Positions 49,901 to 61,358 are shown, counted from the stretch's first letter. The stretch is DNA of 64,000 nt from Branchiostoma floridae (GCF_000003815.2 NC_049990.1:10810186-10874185); one strand, 5' to 3'. Numbers and translations are program-made. Notes: generated by a model from the sequence alone, not told the origin.

Positions 49901-52900
49901 ATTCGTGATGTTGTGAATCAGTGTCCACCGCAAACATTTTAAGATTTTCAATAACTTTGAACAGGACTAGTCTTGAGGATGTGAATTGCCAGGCTTCTAC
50001 ATCCAAGGTGTGAATGTGAAGTGCGTATGTGTATGAATGTGGGTCAGGCAATTTGTAAAGAAGCATTTTGTTGCTGCACCATGTGTAGGTATGTGCTCAG
50101 GTCTTTTCCAGACAACGGGAAGTCTCGAAGCAGTTTGAAGGTCAACTCTTCTTACCAGTCACAGGACCATCGGGAGAGTTTGTCCTACGCCGCTCCACTA
50201 TAACCCTTTTCTTCTAATTCCTTACTCAAGTTGATCAGATAGAGAAAGTGTTTGGATCGTCCACTAAGCAGCGGGCTTGGGATCATTTCTCCAAGGCCCA
50301 GAGGAAGAACATAGAGATGTGGAAGAAGCAAGCTGAGGTGAGTGGATCAGGGCAGAGTCTGTGCACTACCACAAAAGGATATGCTTCTTAATGATAATCC
50401 ATCTTTCTTTTCTTGCTTCCTTTGAAATTTCATCTTACGATTAAGACAGGCCGTGCAACAAAGGTCTTTGCATTTCACTCATAAACACTTGAGCTGAGCA
50501 ATGGATTCTCCTCTGAATAAGAAAGTCGTGTCAAATGTGGTAGTGCGTCAGTAAAAGATTGTTTTGAAAATATCAAAATCAGAGAGGCATCAACAGTAAA
50601 ATTCCTTGTCTGAGGATAGGGTTCACAAAACCCTTGTTGGGAGGTTGTTTTTATGCTCAAAATTCTTGACTTAAATTTTTGAGAGAGGAATTTTACTGTT
50701 GTTGCCATGTAAGAGCTTCAGATAGAAAAAGATAATTCTACATGCGTACAATCATACGTATCAGTAAGTGTACATTTTGTAAACTGTATACAGTATAGAC
50801 CAGGTCTATGATATTGGTCTCTATATGTAAGTGTGTAGAGATGCCCTCAACAACATGCCCATAGCTGCTAGCACCAGCAGAATCCAACCAAAGGTAAGTT
50901 GCAGAAAATCTACAGTCCCAGACAATCAGGTAAGTTACAAGCAAAGCAGAATCTCTACATGGTCTTAAGCTTAATGAGTAAGGCAGGCCAAGAGCTCAAG
51001 ATGCCATTTTGCTGATTAGCGGCTGCTGATTTTAGCATCTGGTAACCAATTTCTGTTCCATAGATACTATAACGTATCATCATGTCCATTGTGTCTCTCT
51101 GTTACTTGAGGTTTGAAGTTAGATCTATGTAAAAGGACCAAGGGTCAAAATAGTTTAGTTTGGACCATCAGTAAAGAGGTTTTGATTTATCCTTTGCTAG
51201 TCTAAGATTTCTCTGCATTGGTATTTGTTTTGCATAGTACTGTTGTGATAGTTTAGCTTCATTTGCAATCATGGCAGCTTCTTTAATGTCTTTTTATCAA
51301 TAAAGCCTGATGAAAGTACAGTAGCAGGACATGCACTAACACAGGCGAGCTTCCACAGTTGCTTGTGAAAGTATCATGATAGCAGACTTGGGGGACTGCA
51401 CTTCTTGTGAAAACTGCTAGGTGGTGCTCATTGCCATGCCTGTGTGCTCTGTAGGAGATCCGCACCACCCAGCAAGAGGAGATGATGAGTGACAGGAAGG
51501 AGGAAGACATGGAGCTGTCTGACACCGAGGATGAACCCGGTGGCATGATGATGAAACGCAGGAAGGTCGAAGCTGGTACATGTAGGTGTTCTTCAGGACT
51601 TGCATCAGCGATATGTGTTCCTAAGTTACTGAAAATCTTCATAAGACCACACAGACCATACATTTCCAGTCCATGGTCACGAGCTATTGTCCATTCACAA
51701 AAAGAATGTTACGACTATACTGTAAATCCTACAAAGAAAAAACAGTTAAATACATGTACATTTGTATATGCCATACTTGTACCTTGCAAAATACATCAGA
51801 AAACAGACACATTGCTTCAGAATGCCAAAGTCGATTTCAAAATCATAAAAGAGGATTTAAAAGAACAAAAATTATAAATTTATTGTTTGGTGTACCATTT
51901 GTTCTGTGTGTTCATTCAGTCTTTTGTCCAACCTTCATGGTCACTTGGAATTCACAATGAAGGCAACTTTCTTGCCCTACTTTTTTTTCTTCCACAATTG
52001 CATCAGTTTTGTTGTGCCTAGAGAATGTCATCTATTCTATCCAATCACTAAGAAATATACACTGTGTGTCAATATCAGGTCAAACAAACAAGTTACAAGA
52101 GGTTCCAGATCGTGTGCCCAAAGCCTGTTGATATATTCCATCTCTCCTCATGTTGAATCCCTGCATTAGTCTTTTCATATTTCCCACAAGCCCTGAAGGA
52201 AGAGAACGACAGTCTGAAGTGTCAGGTGGAGGCCTACAAGAACGAGCTGGAAGTGGTGAAGTCTGAAGCACAGTATAGTCTGTCAGAGAGGGACAAACAG
52301 ATCCAACAGCTACAGATGGCTCTACAGGGCATGCAACAGGTACATGGGAGGGGATGGAGGGATTTGGTGAGGGGATGGTTGGATAGATGGATGGATGAAA
52401 GGAAGCAAATGGTGGATGTAGGAATGAATGAATGGATAAATGATTGAATGAGCTCATGAACAGGAAGAAGGAATGAGTGACTGTATAGAATTGAATAATT
52501 GTGAAAGGAAGAAAGGGAAGAAAGTATTGAAATCAAACTGATAGAAAACAAATCTTGTGCAGCACATGATGATTTAGACATTCGAATCCTGAACTATTCT
52601 GAAGTCACATTATTTCTGATGCTGCACAGAGAATATTTTGAAGTAACAAAAGAGGAAGAAAAGTGGAGCAGAAATGTTTCAGACTTAAAGAGAGTCATTG
52701 CCTTAGTTTTTCATATGTAGCATATCTCAGCCTGTAACCTCTGACCTCTCTGGTTGCCTAGCAACTCATTGCTGCAAGGACAGAGATGCAGGTAAAGAAG
52801 GATGAAGAAGAGAAGAAGGAGGAAGAGGAGGCTAAAGCTGAGGTTAGTATTAGTTTATAGTTTATACTGGGTAATTGTTTGCTCCAGAGTATGTTACTAA

Positions 52901-54424
52901 CTGATAAAACATTGTGTAGCACATGATGATTTATTTACGGCAGACATTTGAATCCTGAACCTTTCTGATGTCACATTATTTCTGATACTGCACATTTTAT
53001 CTTAACTGATAGCTCTTGGTTTACATAATATATACATTAGAAGATGTTTAATTGCACTCCAATCCGGATAGTGCAACAATGCAAAGTTATCCAGCTGGAC
53101 CACACTGCTTTGGGATTTGGCAAGTCTATGCAATTGATAGAAGTGCACAGTAGTCCGCTGTGCAATTAAATGCCTTCTAGTCTACTGTACAAGAAGGGAT
53201 AAAACATGGAGCAATCTTTGCCTATTTTGGTATATAAGGGTATTCAAAAAAGCCTTCTAATAGTAGGGGATGTGTAGGGATGCATAAAACAGAGACCTGT
53301 CTCTGTAGGTTTTGTTAAAAACACACTCTTTGTCCCTGCAGCCACCGAAGCCGTCAGCTTTGATGCAGTGGCTGAAATCAGCCAATAAAGACAAGGCTTC
53401 CTTCGCTGCAGTCCCAGATCCTGACAAGTCTCCAAAGAAGGAGAAGGAGTCCAGGGTCCAGAAACCTGCCATGTTGGACCAGCAACAGGCACTGCTTGTC
53501 GGTAAGAACTTGTTTAGGTGTTGGATTTTCTTTTTCCAGCCCAGGATATTTTTCTTTCTTTCCAGCAAAATCATTATCACTTTCTGTCATGATTTTGCCT
53601 AATATGTGGTAGGTTACTGAATATGGAAGTGTGAACCTCTGTTGTATGTTTTATACTCTCTTACAAGCTATGTACAGTTCATAGTGATAATGCAGAATAT
53701 ATTAATTGAAGTGAAATAATGATATCTCTCTACATTTACAGATTGTCATTTTGTACAGTGTGCAGCACATGATGAATCATTTACTAGACATTCGAATCCT
53801 GAACTGTTTTGATGTCACATTTGTTCTGATGCTGCACATAGAATCTGTATTATTTGAACTAATAAAACAGGAATTGTTGTAGGAATAAACAGACCAACTG
53901 CAATGAAGGATTAAAATCAATAACTATAGGACTAGCCACTTATATGTTTCTGCAGAACTGTTTTAAGTTTCTTAAACTTCTGAATTCCTTCTTTATATTT
54001 ATCAACAGAATTTGGCAAAATGCATAGACATTAGATGACTTGTTCGGATTTTTGTATTATGATGCATGTGTAGTGAATTTTCGTATGGAGCCCCTGGTTG
54101 CGAAGAGAGTATTTGGCCCACCCAATAACAACCTTTTCCCTGTGTTCTTCATCAGGAGTGCTGTCTTCGTTCCTACACGTCCATCCGTTTGGAGCTTCGG
54201 TAGAGTACATGTGGTCGTACCTACAGAGACTGGAGCTCACCGTCAGCCCAGCTGAGTTAGAAGAGTTACTGATCTCTCTTCCACGCTGCTTCTGTCAGGA
54301 GCTCTTTGGAATCGGCGCCACTTTGGAAAAAAGATGGAAATTTACCGGCTTCGAAAAACCTCCACCACCAAAAGTAGTAGTGGAGGTCGAGGAGGAGAAA
54401 ACTGTCCAGAATGAAGCAGAGTGA
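43934..54424 (+). CDS. ENOX: Ecto-NOX disulfide-thiol exchanger (ENOX1/2 pro-orthologue), complete
   Basis: ENOX proteins are surface or secreted copper proteins with hydroquinone oxidase and disulfide-thiol exchange activity. Thirteen coding exons: 43934-44042, 45575-45727, 46363-46532, 46996-47131, 47461-47667, 48082-48315, 48684-48896, 50231-50337, 51455-51575, 52191-52339, 52762-52842, 53342-53501, 54156-54424. They join in phase to 2109 nt, 702 aa (human ENOX1 643, ENOX2 610). Residues about 1-190 are Met/Gly/Pro/Asn-rich, ending in a six-proline run before the conserved KSCTLFP. An RRM follows (about 205-275; TVFVGGMP, KRNFCHIRF). Next come RLHVDYAQARDDQYEWEC, a charged helical region, AWDHFSKAQRKNI (exon 8), coiled coil (exons 10-11), and a C-terminal domain with His621-Val-His623 in FLHVHPFGAS, the proposed copper site. 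Nothing separates ENOX1 from ENOX2, as expected before vertebrate duplication. Confidence 0.95.
44321..44740 (+). repeat. Two tandem tRNA-derived SINE-like units in ENOX intron 1
   Basis: Both units (about 44321-44530 and 44531-44740) start with CATAACAGTGGGGTTCAA-like DNA and GCCAAACTGAC. They then show a pol III A box (GCGTAGTGGTTAGGGCATT in the first) and a B box (GGTTCGAATCC exactly in the second at about 44640, GTTAGAATCCC in the first). The bodies have diverged, so this is an old tandem pair. Confidence 0.72.
46856..46902 (+). repeat. (GA)n-rich microsatellite in ENOX intron 3
   Basis: A purine tract of GAGAGAGGGAGATAGACAGA followed by a nearly pure GA run, just upstream of coding exon 4. 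Confidence 0.9.
47749..47945 (+). repeat. Dispersed repeat in ENOX intron 5, shared with UPF3 intron
   Basis: AACAAGGTCATTGACCTGGACCAGA, GGTAGGACAGAGCTAGAGGG, GCTGGTTAGAAT and AATCAGAGCAGTAGT recur in the same order at 60640-60790, inside a UPF3 intron. The copy here has a roughly 40-bp extra segment. This is a mid-size repeat family of unknown type. Confidence 0.7.
50589..50701. repeat. 16-bp perfect inverted repeat, 81-bp loop
   Basis: CAACAGTAAAATTCCT (50589-50604) and AGGAATTTTACTGTTG (50686-50701) are exact complements in ENOX intron 8. They are probably the ends of a tiny MITE or the base of a hairpin. Confidence 0.7.
52557..52627 (+). repeat. Short inverted-end repeat, copy 1 (ENOX intron 10)
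   Basis: 71 bp bounded by GTGCAGCA and TGCTGCAC, with central ACATTCGAATCCTGAAC. Sister copies sit in introns 11 and 12. Similarity continues past the right end (AGAGAATATTTTGAAGTAA versus ATAGAATCTGTATTATTTGA in copy 3). Confidence 0.82.
52914..52993 (+). repeat. Short inverted-end repeat, copy 2 (ENOX intron 11)
   Basis: GTGTAGCACATGATGATTTA ... ACATTTGAATCCTGAAC ... TCACATTATTTCTGATACTG, then CAC. It has the same order as copy 1 with scattered substitutions and a 9-bp extra segment. Confidence 0.82.
53038..53179. mobile_element. 142-bp MITE in ENOX intron 11
   Basis: TAGAAGATGTTTAATTGCAC at the left and GTGCAATTAAATGCCTTCTA at the right are 20-bp inverted repeats with two mismatches. There is no coding capacity. 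Confidence 0.78.
53760..53837 (+). repeat. Short inverted-end repeat, copy 3 (ENOX intron 12)
   Basis: GTGCAGCACATGATGAATCA ... ACATTCGAATCCTGAAC (identical to copy 1) ... GATGTCACATTTGTTCTGAT, then GCTGCAC. It is the third copy in three consecutive introns. Confidence 0.82.
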
Positions 54425-56186
54425 CTTTATAGCTGAATCGTCAACTTTTTTTGTCATAAAGACTCCAAGAGTCATGCATATATTCTATACAATTTATTGT
54501 ATGTAGACAAGTTTGTGATCTGACAGAAAAGAGGCAATAGCAAAGTTTTGCAAACTAGACAGAGGAGTAGAAATTCACTGCCAAAATATGTGAAGGAGTT
54601 AGTTTCTAGGCAAAATGGAACCTTCTTATCATCCCATTGGAAGCCTTGAATTGGTAGTTGGTGGTAGGAGGAATTCTAGAAAGGGTTCATGGGATTTGGA
54701 AGTTTTCTGATCAAGTTGAACATGTACATAGAAAATCGATCACAGGAAAAAGAAGCTCTGAGTACATTGTATTTGTTCGTTTGTTTAACACAAGCCAGTA
54801 TTGTTATATATGTTTATAGTATACTGTACATCATATGGCTGATGAATATGGCATGATAATGTAGCATGGTGGTGTTCTCAATATTAGAAATGAATATGCT
54901 TAATTTACTTTATTCATGCCAAACATTCCATCAAGGGGAAAACTTAGATTCTTTCATTTCCGTAGCACTTTTAATTAAGAGTGTAAATCAACATGTTTGA
55001 TTTGAAGTTTGAAAGTTTGGTTTCCATTTCTTTACTTATTCAAGTAAAAGCTTACCTCAAAGGTGGCCTGTACTCTCTCTTCGATTTACTGATTAGTGGC
55101 GACCTTTGACCTGACAGATGTCAATTATTGCCAATCTGTTGGCAGATGGACATTATCGGAAGAAGAAAGCTTAAGAGGGCCTTCAAACATATTTGTAGAA
55201 AGGGTGTTATATGCAAGTTGCTGTCTGAAAGCTGCAAGACTTTACTATAAGGCCACAGCAAGTGGACCGGTGCAATGGCCGAGTAGGTAGAGTGTTCGCC
55301 TTACATTCTGTAGGTCTTGAGTTCTATCCCGGTAGAGTCATACCAAAGACTTTAAAAATGGTACATGCTGCTTTCTCTGCTTATCACTCAGCATTTGGCA
55401 AAGAGCATGGAAATTGAACACCAGGGCTACTGAAACAGAGATGGGTGCTGCCATATGCACCATCAGGCGTGGGAAGGACTTTGACTTTTTTTAAAAGCAA
55501 GTATGGGTGACAACCATCATAGGCCCCAAACAAAGAAAAGCCAGTCATGAAACAAAGAAAAGCCAGTCATGCTATGAGAGGTACATGTACATTTAGCTTT
55601 ATTACACATAACGTTAGTTGTACAAATCATTGCACTTTCATCATTATGTTTGGACTCATCTGAACATTAGGGGGAGATGCCATAGTTGCAGAGGGGGCTC
55701 AAAATGGGAAAACACCGAAGGAATTTAAGATTGAAATTCAGGTTTAGTACTTTTACAAGGTCTTGTTTCAGTGATTCTTGCACAAGACTCCAATAACCTG
55801 AACCAATTGCGATGTCTACCCACATGTCTGCTGTAATTCAAACTATAACAGCATGTAAAGAATAACTTGGACACTTGTATTTGCATCAAAAGGGTGAGAA
55901 AGGTCATGTCAATAACACCCTCCATACAAATGACCCACAGAAAGTACAGCAGAGTCTGTTACTGATCTATCTTGATTTACTGCCAATAACGTTATGGAAG
56001 TAAAGATACTGACTTACTCATCAGTTGAGTTGACACAGATTTCATGTAATAATCATATATATATCCTTATGTCCAAAAACATGATATGCACATAAATGCA
56101 AAGAAGAAGTATACCCCAGCATAGCAACATCACATACAGAATACTCTTTATAAACAATTGACTTGTACACAAGTTGATGAGTAGCA
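54425..56186. other. Convergent intergenic region and ENOX 3' UTR
   Basis: It lies between the ENOX stop and the UPF3 poly(A) signal. No canonical AATAAA for ENOX was spotted on the plus strand, so its 3' end is not located. It contains one SINE-like repeat. Confidence 0.45.
55262..55480 (+). repeat. tRNA-derived SINE
   Basis: The pol III A box is TGGCCGAGTAGGTAGAGTG (55276-55294) and the B box GAGTTCTATCC (about 55319-55329), about 35 bp apart as in a tRNA promoter. They are followed by an unrelated body of about 150 bp. The head cannot form a sound tRNA cloverleaf end to end, so this is a SINE rather than a tRNA gene. Confidence 0.72.
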
Positions 56187-56192
56187 TTTATT
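56187..56192 (-). terminator. UPF3 poly(A) signal
   Basis: AATAAA on the minus strand about 32 bp after the TAG stop, with a GT-containing stretch beyond it. This implies a very short 3' UTR unless a later signal is used. Confidence 0.6.
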
Positions 56193-56223
56193 TCATCCAG
56201 CAAAGAGCTCTAAACACGACATT

Positions 56224-59200
56224 CTATTCCTCCTGATTGTCGTCCTCTCCCTTATCCCTGGGGGACTCCTGGGCACCATCTTCTGTGTTTTTACCCTTCC
56301 CCGTATCCTGCTGGCGCCTGCGTGCCCCAGGGCGGTACAGCTGCATGGTGGGTCGATCCTAGAAGGTAAAATAAGATAGTAGTAACTGGTTTATTTATAG
56401 AAAAAACATGTATCAGCCTTGCAGTTAAAACTGAATTGCGCCAAGATTTACAATAAGTTGAAAGACAAGTGTAACTACAATAAAACGCAATAAGTTCAAC
56501 TTGTTATTACAATATTTACAAATAACATCCAATCGTAAATGATTAATATATCATGACTAACATCTAGTTAAAAGCGAATCTCTGTTCAACATTACCAAAA
56601 AGCAAGTTTGAATTGCAGTTCATTTCTGTAGACTGCCATGAAGGGGTTGAGCGAGTGTATGCTTCATGCTCATGGTGTAGATAGAAAGTAAGATACAAAA
56701 AATGAAATCAGGTTTTCACACTTTCTGAGGACATATCTTTTAGGATGTAGAAGGGTTTTCCATCTCTTAATGCAACATAAAAGACAACACAATCTCATGG
56801 AGAATGTTTTCCTATTGGTGCTGAATTTTGCATTGTCTGTAATGGTAAAAACTTCCATCCCTCACCTTGTTTCTTAACCGCCTTCTCTCTGCTCTAGCTT
56901 CCTCCTTGGTCATTTCTCTCTCACCATCATCCTCCCCACCTTTGGCCCCCCTCCCCTTTTCAGCAGCATCTGATTTCCTTGAAGTGTCCGACTCAGTTGA
57001 TAGGTGGCGCTCTCGTGCACCTCTGGTCTCTACCTGCTCTTTATCATCTGTCCCAGTCTTCTCATCAGGATCAGTTTTCTCAGAGGAGTTCCTTTTCTTT
57101 TCTTTCTCGCTTTCCTGCCTCTTCTTACGGTCACGCTCCTCCCTTTCACGGCGCTGTCTGTCTTGGCGTTCGCGTTCTCTTTGGCGCTGCCGTTCCCGCT
57201 CTTTTTCCCGTTGCCGCTGCCGCTCTTTCTCCCTTTCTTTGTCGTCTTTGGTTGTCTCCTGCAATCATAAAGACAACCAGACTGTGATTGAAGTAGCCTC
57301 ATAAAAGTGAATCCTTCAGCTAACTGACATCTTTCACACTTCAGTAACCCTATATTACTGGCTATAGTAAGACTTTTGGTACAACGTATAATTCTCTTTT
57401 GCACTAAAAACATAAATTAAAAAATCTCAAAGAACTAAAATAAAAAGTTCTGACACACAATTTCAAACAGGTATGCTTGATTTCTTACCTTTCTGTCACC
57501 AGTGTCTTTCTTCACATTCTTTCCATAATCCCTATGAAAAAAAACAAAAAAACAGTGGTCCAAATATCTATTGAAGAGATAATACATGACTAACACCTAG
57601 AGCACGTCAAAGAACCCACTGCACTTACTGAAAAGAGTAGGGGTCCTTTCTGGTGTGAGTGGATCAAATAAATCTGTTTGGATATGCAGCTTGTACAGTT
57701 CAGTACAAGTGTCTTATGCCATCAGGCAGTTTACCGGGTATGCAAAACAAGCAAAAGCATGTATCTTTCAACAGACAAACAAAACTAGAAGTCCTTACAC
57801 ATAAATGCATTTAAGCAGAGAAAGGAGTTTTGCTGGCTACACCTAAATTCCGTTTTAGGAAAATCAAGGAGATCTTAAATTTTAAAAACTAGGATGATAT
57901 ACCTTTCTTCATCCCTGTCATCTCTTGAGTCCCTTTCCCTTCTGTCCCTCTCCTTGTCTCTGCGCTCTCTCCTCTCCCTGTCTCTTCTCTCTCGTGCACT
58001 CTCTCTCCTGTCGTCCTTCCTTGGTGGGGTTCTGTCCCTCTTCTGATCCTTTGGCCGGTGTTTTTCTGTCTCCTTCTGTTCCCTTTCTGGGTTCTTCAGT
58101 AACTGGGGGTTGACAGAAAAAAATATAGCTTTAGCCCTTCCAGTCTACATAAAACATAAAGATAGTCTCATGGCCTTTTTGAGGCTGCGGGGGCAGTGAG
58201 TTGTTACTAGTATCCATAACTAGGGCACAATTTTGGAAGGTGGCATCTACCAGGCTTTCCATGTCGCTAGAAATAGAAGAAATTGGCCACATAGATACAT
58301 ACCAGAGGAGTTAGCTGGCCAAAAACAACAGTTAGTTACAAGTGTGTTATCTAACAGTGTCTATTTGATTTTGACCGATTTCTACTATTTCCAACAAAAT
58401 GTGAAGCCAGGGAGACGCTATCAATCTATCTTCTTCCACTGCCTTGTACCTCCTCAACCAAAGTATGGTACCCATTGTAACACCTTATTGTGGTGAGGTA
58501 AGTTGGATAAAGTGCCTTTACCAAGGCCAAAGGCACATCATCGGAACCCAGGACCTTTAATTTTGAGGCCAAACACTCTAACCATTACGTCAACATTATG
58601 CCACCAGTATACACATTTTTGCACCATGTAGATACATGTATTATGATTTATGAATGACATTGATATTGTGTAGCAAAGAAAAACAGAATTTACCTTCACA
58701 GATTTGACAGACTCCTCTTCCTTGCTATCAGATCCATCTTTGTCTTTTCCTTCCTTCTCCTTTTTGGCTCTTTCTGCTCGTTCCTTTTCTCTTTTCTTCC
58801 TTCTTTCCTCCTCGCGACGTTTGCGCCTTTCTTCCTCACGCCGCCTCCTTCTGTCCTCCTCTTTACGCCGACGTTCTTCCCGTGCCTCTTCCCGCGCTCT
58901 CTGCATAAAGTTTCAGAGCAGAAAACTCTATTATCCTTAGTCTGTACATACTCCTTATCCATTACCTTTCTAAAATCCTAGCTAGGAATTTTGGAAAAGA
59001 CCAGCCTTTGACTTGCATTTATAAGGACAAGTATAAACTTGTAAATCATCTATTAATATAGACACCAACAATTTACTTAAACCTGCCTTACGCACACAGA
59101 CAGCTACAAATTTTCTTTTTTCCCCACGTACAATTCCTGAGTGGAATTCCCTGCTTGGAACGGTAGTAAGTGCTCCCACCGTTGAGCACTTCCGTGCCAG

Positions 59201-61358
59201 GCAGGAGGCCTACAGCCCTAACCCAGGACCTCACAGATTTGTGAAGGACGTGTAGCACCTGTAGCACCTGATACTTACAGCTGCAGCTGCACGGCGGTTC
59301 TTGATAAAGTCCAGGAGGGGTGTGGTCATCTTCGTTTCTGTCAGATGCAAAATAAAACAACAGCAAATTTAAGAAAACAGAACAGTATAGCTGTAAAACA
59401 GCCACTTCTTACTGTACTTTTGTAATGACTTCTTTCAAGTAAAACAGAGAAGTCCAAAGATGTACATGTGTGCCAGGGTTCTTAGGAAAAAAAGGGATAG
59501 CAGTCACATATATTATTAAGCAGGAAAATGTATAGTCACAAGTAAAATGATCTTTAGGGATAATTTTATGTTATTGTTAATGGATATTTTGCACTCATTG
59601 TATCAAAGTTTTTGTACCTTCTTTCTTCCTGTCTCTGGCCTCTATCTCCTCGAGTAATGACTCAATGTTGGCTGGAGGGGCATCGCCCGCGTTGTCATTC
59701 TTAAGGCTTTCCAGGAACTTAAGGTAGTCTGGGTCTACAGAACGGGAAGAAAAACAATGTAATAAATAACCTACATGTAAGTTAATGACATGAGACAATG
59801 CAACTAATTACTTATACACCCTCATACACGACCTTGCTTGCTATGCGGCTTCGGTCATTCATTTAGTGGCTATAGGAACCAGCCATGAATTATGACCCCG
59901 TAAACACCTCAGGGCGGGTCATTAACCCTATATCGTAAAACACACACACAAGAAAGTGCAATAGTCCAGGAGAGAGAGAGCCATGTAAGGTCTGTGGTCT
60001 TTGTTGTCCCCTGGCTTTATCTAGTACATCAATGACCTTAACATCGGTCCACAACCACATATTTACTAGTACTGATATGTTCCACATGTTTCTATACACA
60101 CCTTGTTCTATAGTTGCACACTTGGTATCCTTCTTCTTGCTTCTTCCCTTTGGTACCTTCTGATATGGAGCAAACTCCACAATAGCTGGGTACTCCATTT
60201 CTGCAAAGGAAAGTTCATGTAACACAGATCTTCAGTGGACATTGCATTTTCATTCTTCTACTCTGATGATCATGTATAGTTGTACCACTAACAGAACAAC
60301 TGCATGGCTACGTATACTTCATTTTTCTGCTGTTTATTGAATAGTCCAGAATTCTTCAGTACAGCACAAGCAACATTTCTATCCATTGCATATAAACTGT
60401 CAGTGCATTAACTCTTACGGTACATACTTTTGCCGCTACTAGTAGTATCATTGAAGATGTATCCATCAAACTTGTCCTTGAAACTGATGATGTCTTCAGG
60501 GTTCTTGAAGTTGATGTAGGCTCGGCAGAAGGCATGGGGTACCAAGCTAGAAAGAAAACACAAAAATGTTATCTTAACACTTTTTCACAGAAGGGAAATA
60601 TAACATCATTTTACTCTCTTTCTTCTTCTTCTTTCATTCCTAACAAATAAGGTCAATGACCTGGACAAGAAGGCTGTGATACCATTATGTAGCAAGGAGT
60701 AGGACAGAGCTGGCGGGGCTGGTCACCATTTGCATGAATGTTTCTGAGTACGAGTAAACAGAGCAGTTAGTAGTTAAGTTGGGCTTACCATGTTAAGTTT
60801 AAAAGTATATGATGTTTGCAAATGTTACATTTCATGATTTCTAGTTTTGTTAAATCTATTCAGGATTAACTTCCGGGTTTAACCATCTAACATGGTGGGC
60901 ATTGCCTACGTCACAGTCATGTGACTACAAACAACCTAATTGTGACGTGTCATACCTCATGTCAGCTGCCACAAACAGGAAGAAGTCATGATCAGGGAGA
61001 GGGCCCAGCTCCTCCACTAGTGTTTCCTGGGTCAGCGAGGGAGGCAGCCGCCGGATCACCACCTGTACATGATATGAAGACAACGGATTTAACGGTACCG
61101 ACTCGGAATAACATGTGAACTGGAGAAAATATTAGCAAACTGTCAGGTATTCATGTTACTTTTTCTTACCACATTCCAAAAAATTCTGATCAAATTATGC
61201 ATAAAAATCATTTCTAAACGCCCTCCCACCCCTCAAAAATCGCCAACCTTTGTGGGTATTCCTTCTTCTTTCTTCTTCTTAGCGCCTTCTTTTGACCTCG
61301 ACTCCTTCGCGTGAGTCTTGCCGGTCTTATCTGCTTCTTCTCCTCTGTCTTTAGTCAT
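56224..61358 (-). CDS. UPF3: UPF3, nonsense-mediated mRNA decay factor, complete
   Basis: UPF3 links exon-junction complexes on spliced mRNA to UPF2/UPF1, triggering decay of transcripts with early stops; it shuttles between nucleus and cytoplasm. Eleven coding exons: 61358-61248, 61062-60956, 60546-60428, 60200-60102, 59734-59618, 59337-59279, 58900-58694, 58102-57903, 57531-57489, 57258-56866, 56358-56224. They join in phase to 1590 nt, 529 aa. The N-terminal RRM-like UPF2-binding domain starts VVIRRLPPSLTQETL (from residue 38) and runs through FCRAYINFKNPEDI to EYPAIVEFAPYQKVPKG. TTPLLDFIKNRRA follows, then long Arg/Glu-rich stretches (exons 7-10). The C-terminal exon-junction-binding motif is RPTMQLYRPGARRR (from residue 487), closer to recalled vertebrate UPF3B than UPF3A. 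The start Met is the only one in phase before the conserved domain; an open frame continues upstream. Confidence 0.95.
58420..58610 (-). repeat. tRNA-derived SINE in UPF3 intron 7
   Basis: On the minus strand, ACGTAATGGTTAGAGTGTTT (A box region) is followed 30 bp later by AGGTCCTGGGTTCCGATGAT (B box), then by a body with GTGCCTTTGGCCTTGGTAAA and GGCACTTTATCC. The tail phrase is shared with the repeat at 17.98-18.13 kb. Confidence 0.68.
60640..60790 (+). repeat. Dispersed repeat in UPF3 intron 2
   Basis: AACAAATAAGGTCAATGACC, TGGACAAGAAGGC, AGTAGGACAGAGCTGGCGGG, GCTGGTCACC and AACAGAGCAGTTAGTAG follow the order of the repeat in ENOX intron 5 (47749-47945). Confidence 0.7.

Noticed and set aside
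55262-55340. Possible tRNA gene
   Set aside because: A and B boxes are present, but acceptor and anticodon stems do not pair properly and unrelated body sequence follows, so I call it a SINE.
56867-57304. 145-codon plus-strand Ser/Leu-rich frame opposite UPF3 exon 10
   Set aside because: It is the mirror of the Arg/Glu-rich UPF3 coding sequence, which has splice sites and family motifs on the other strand.
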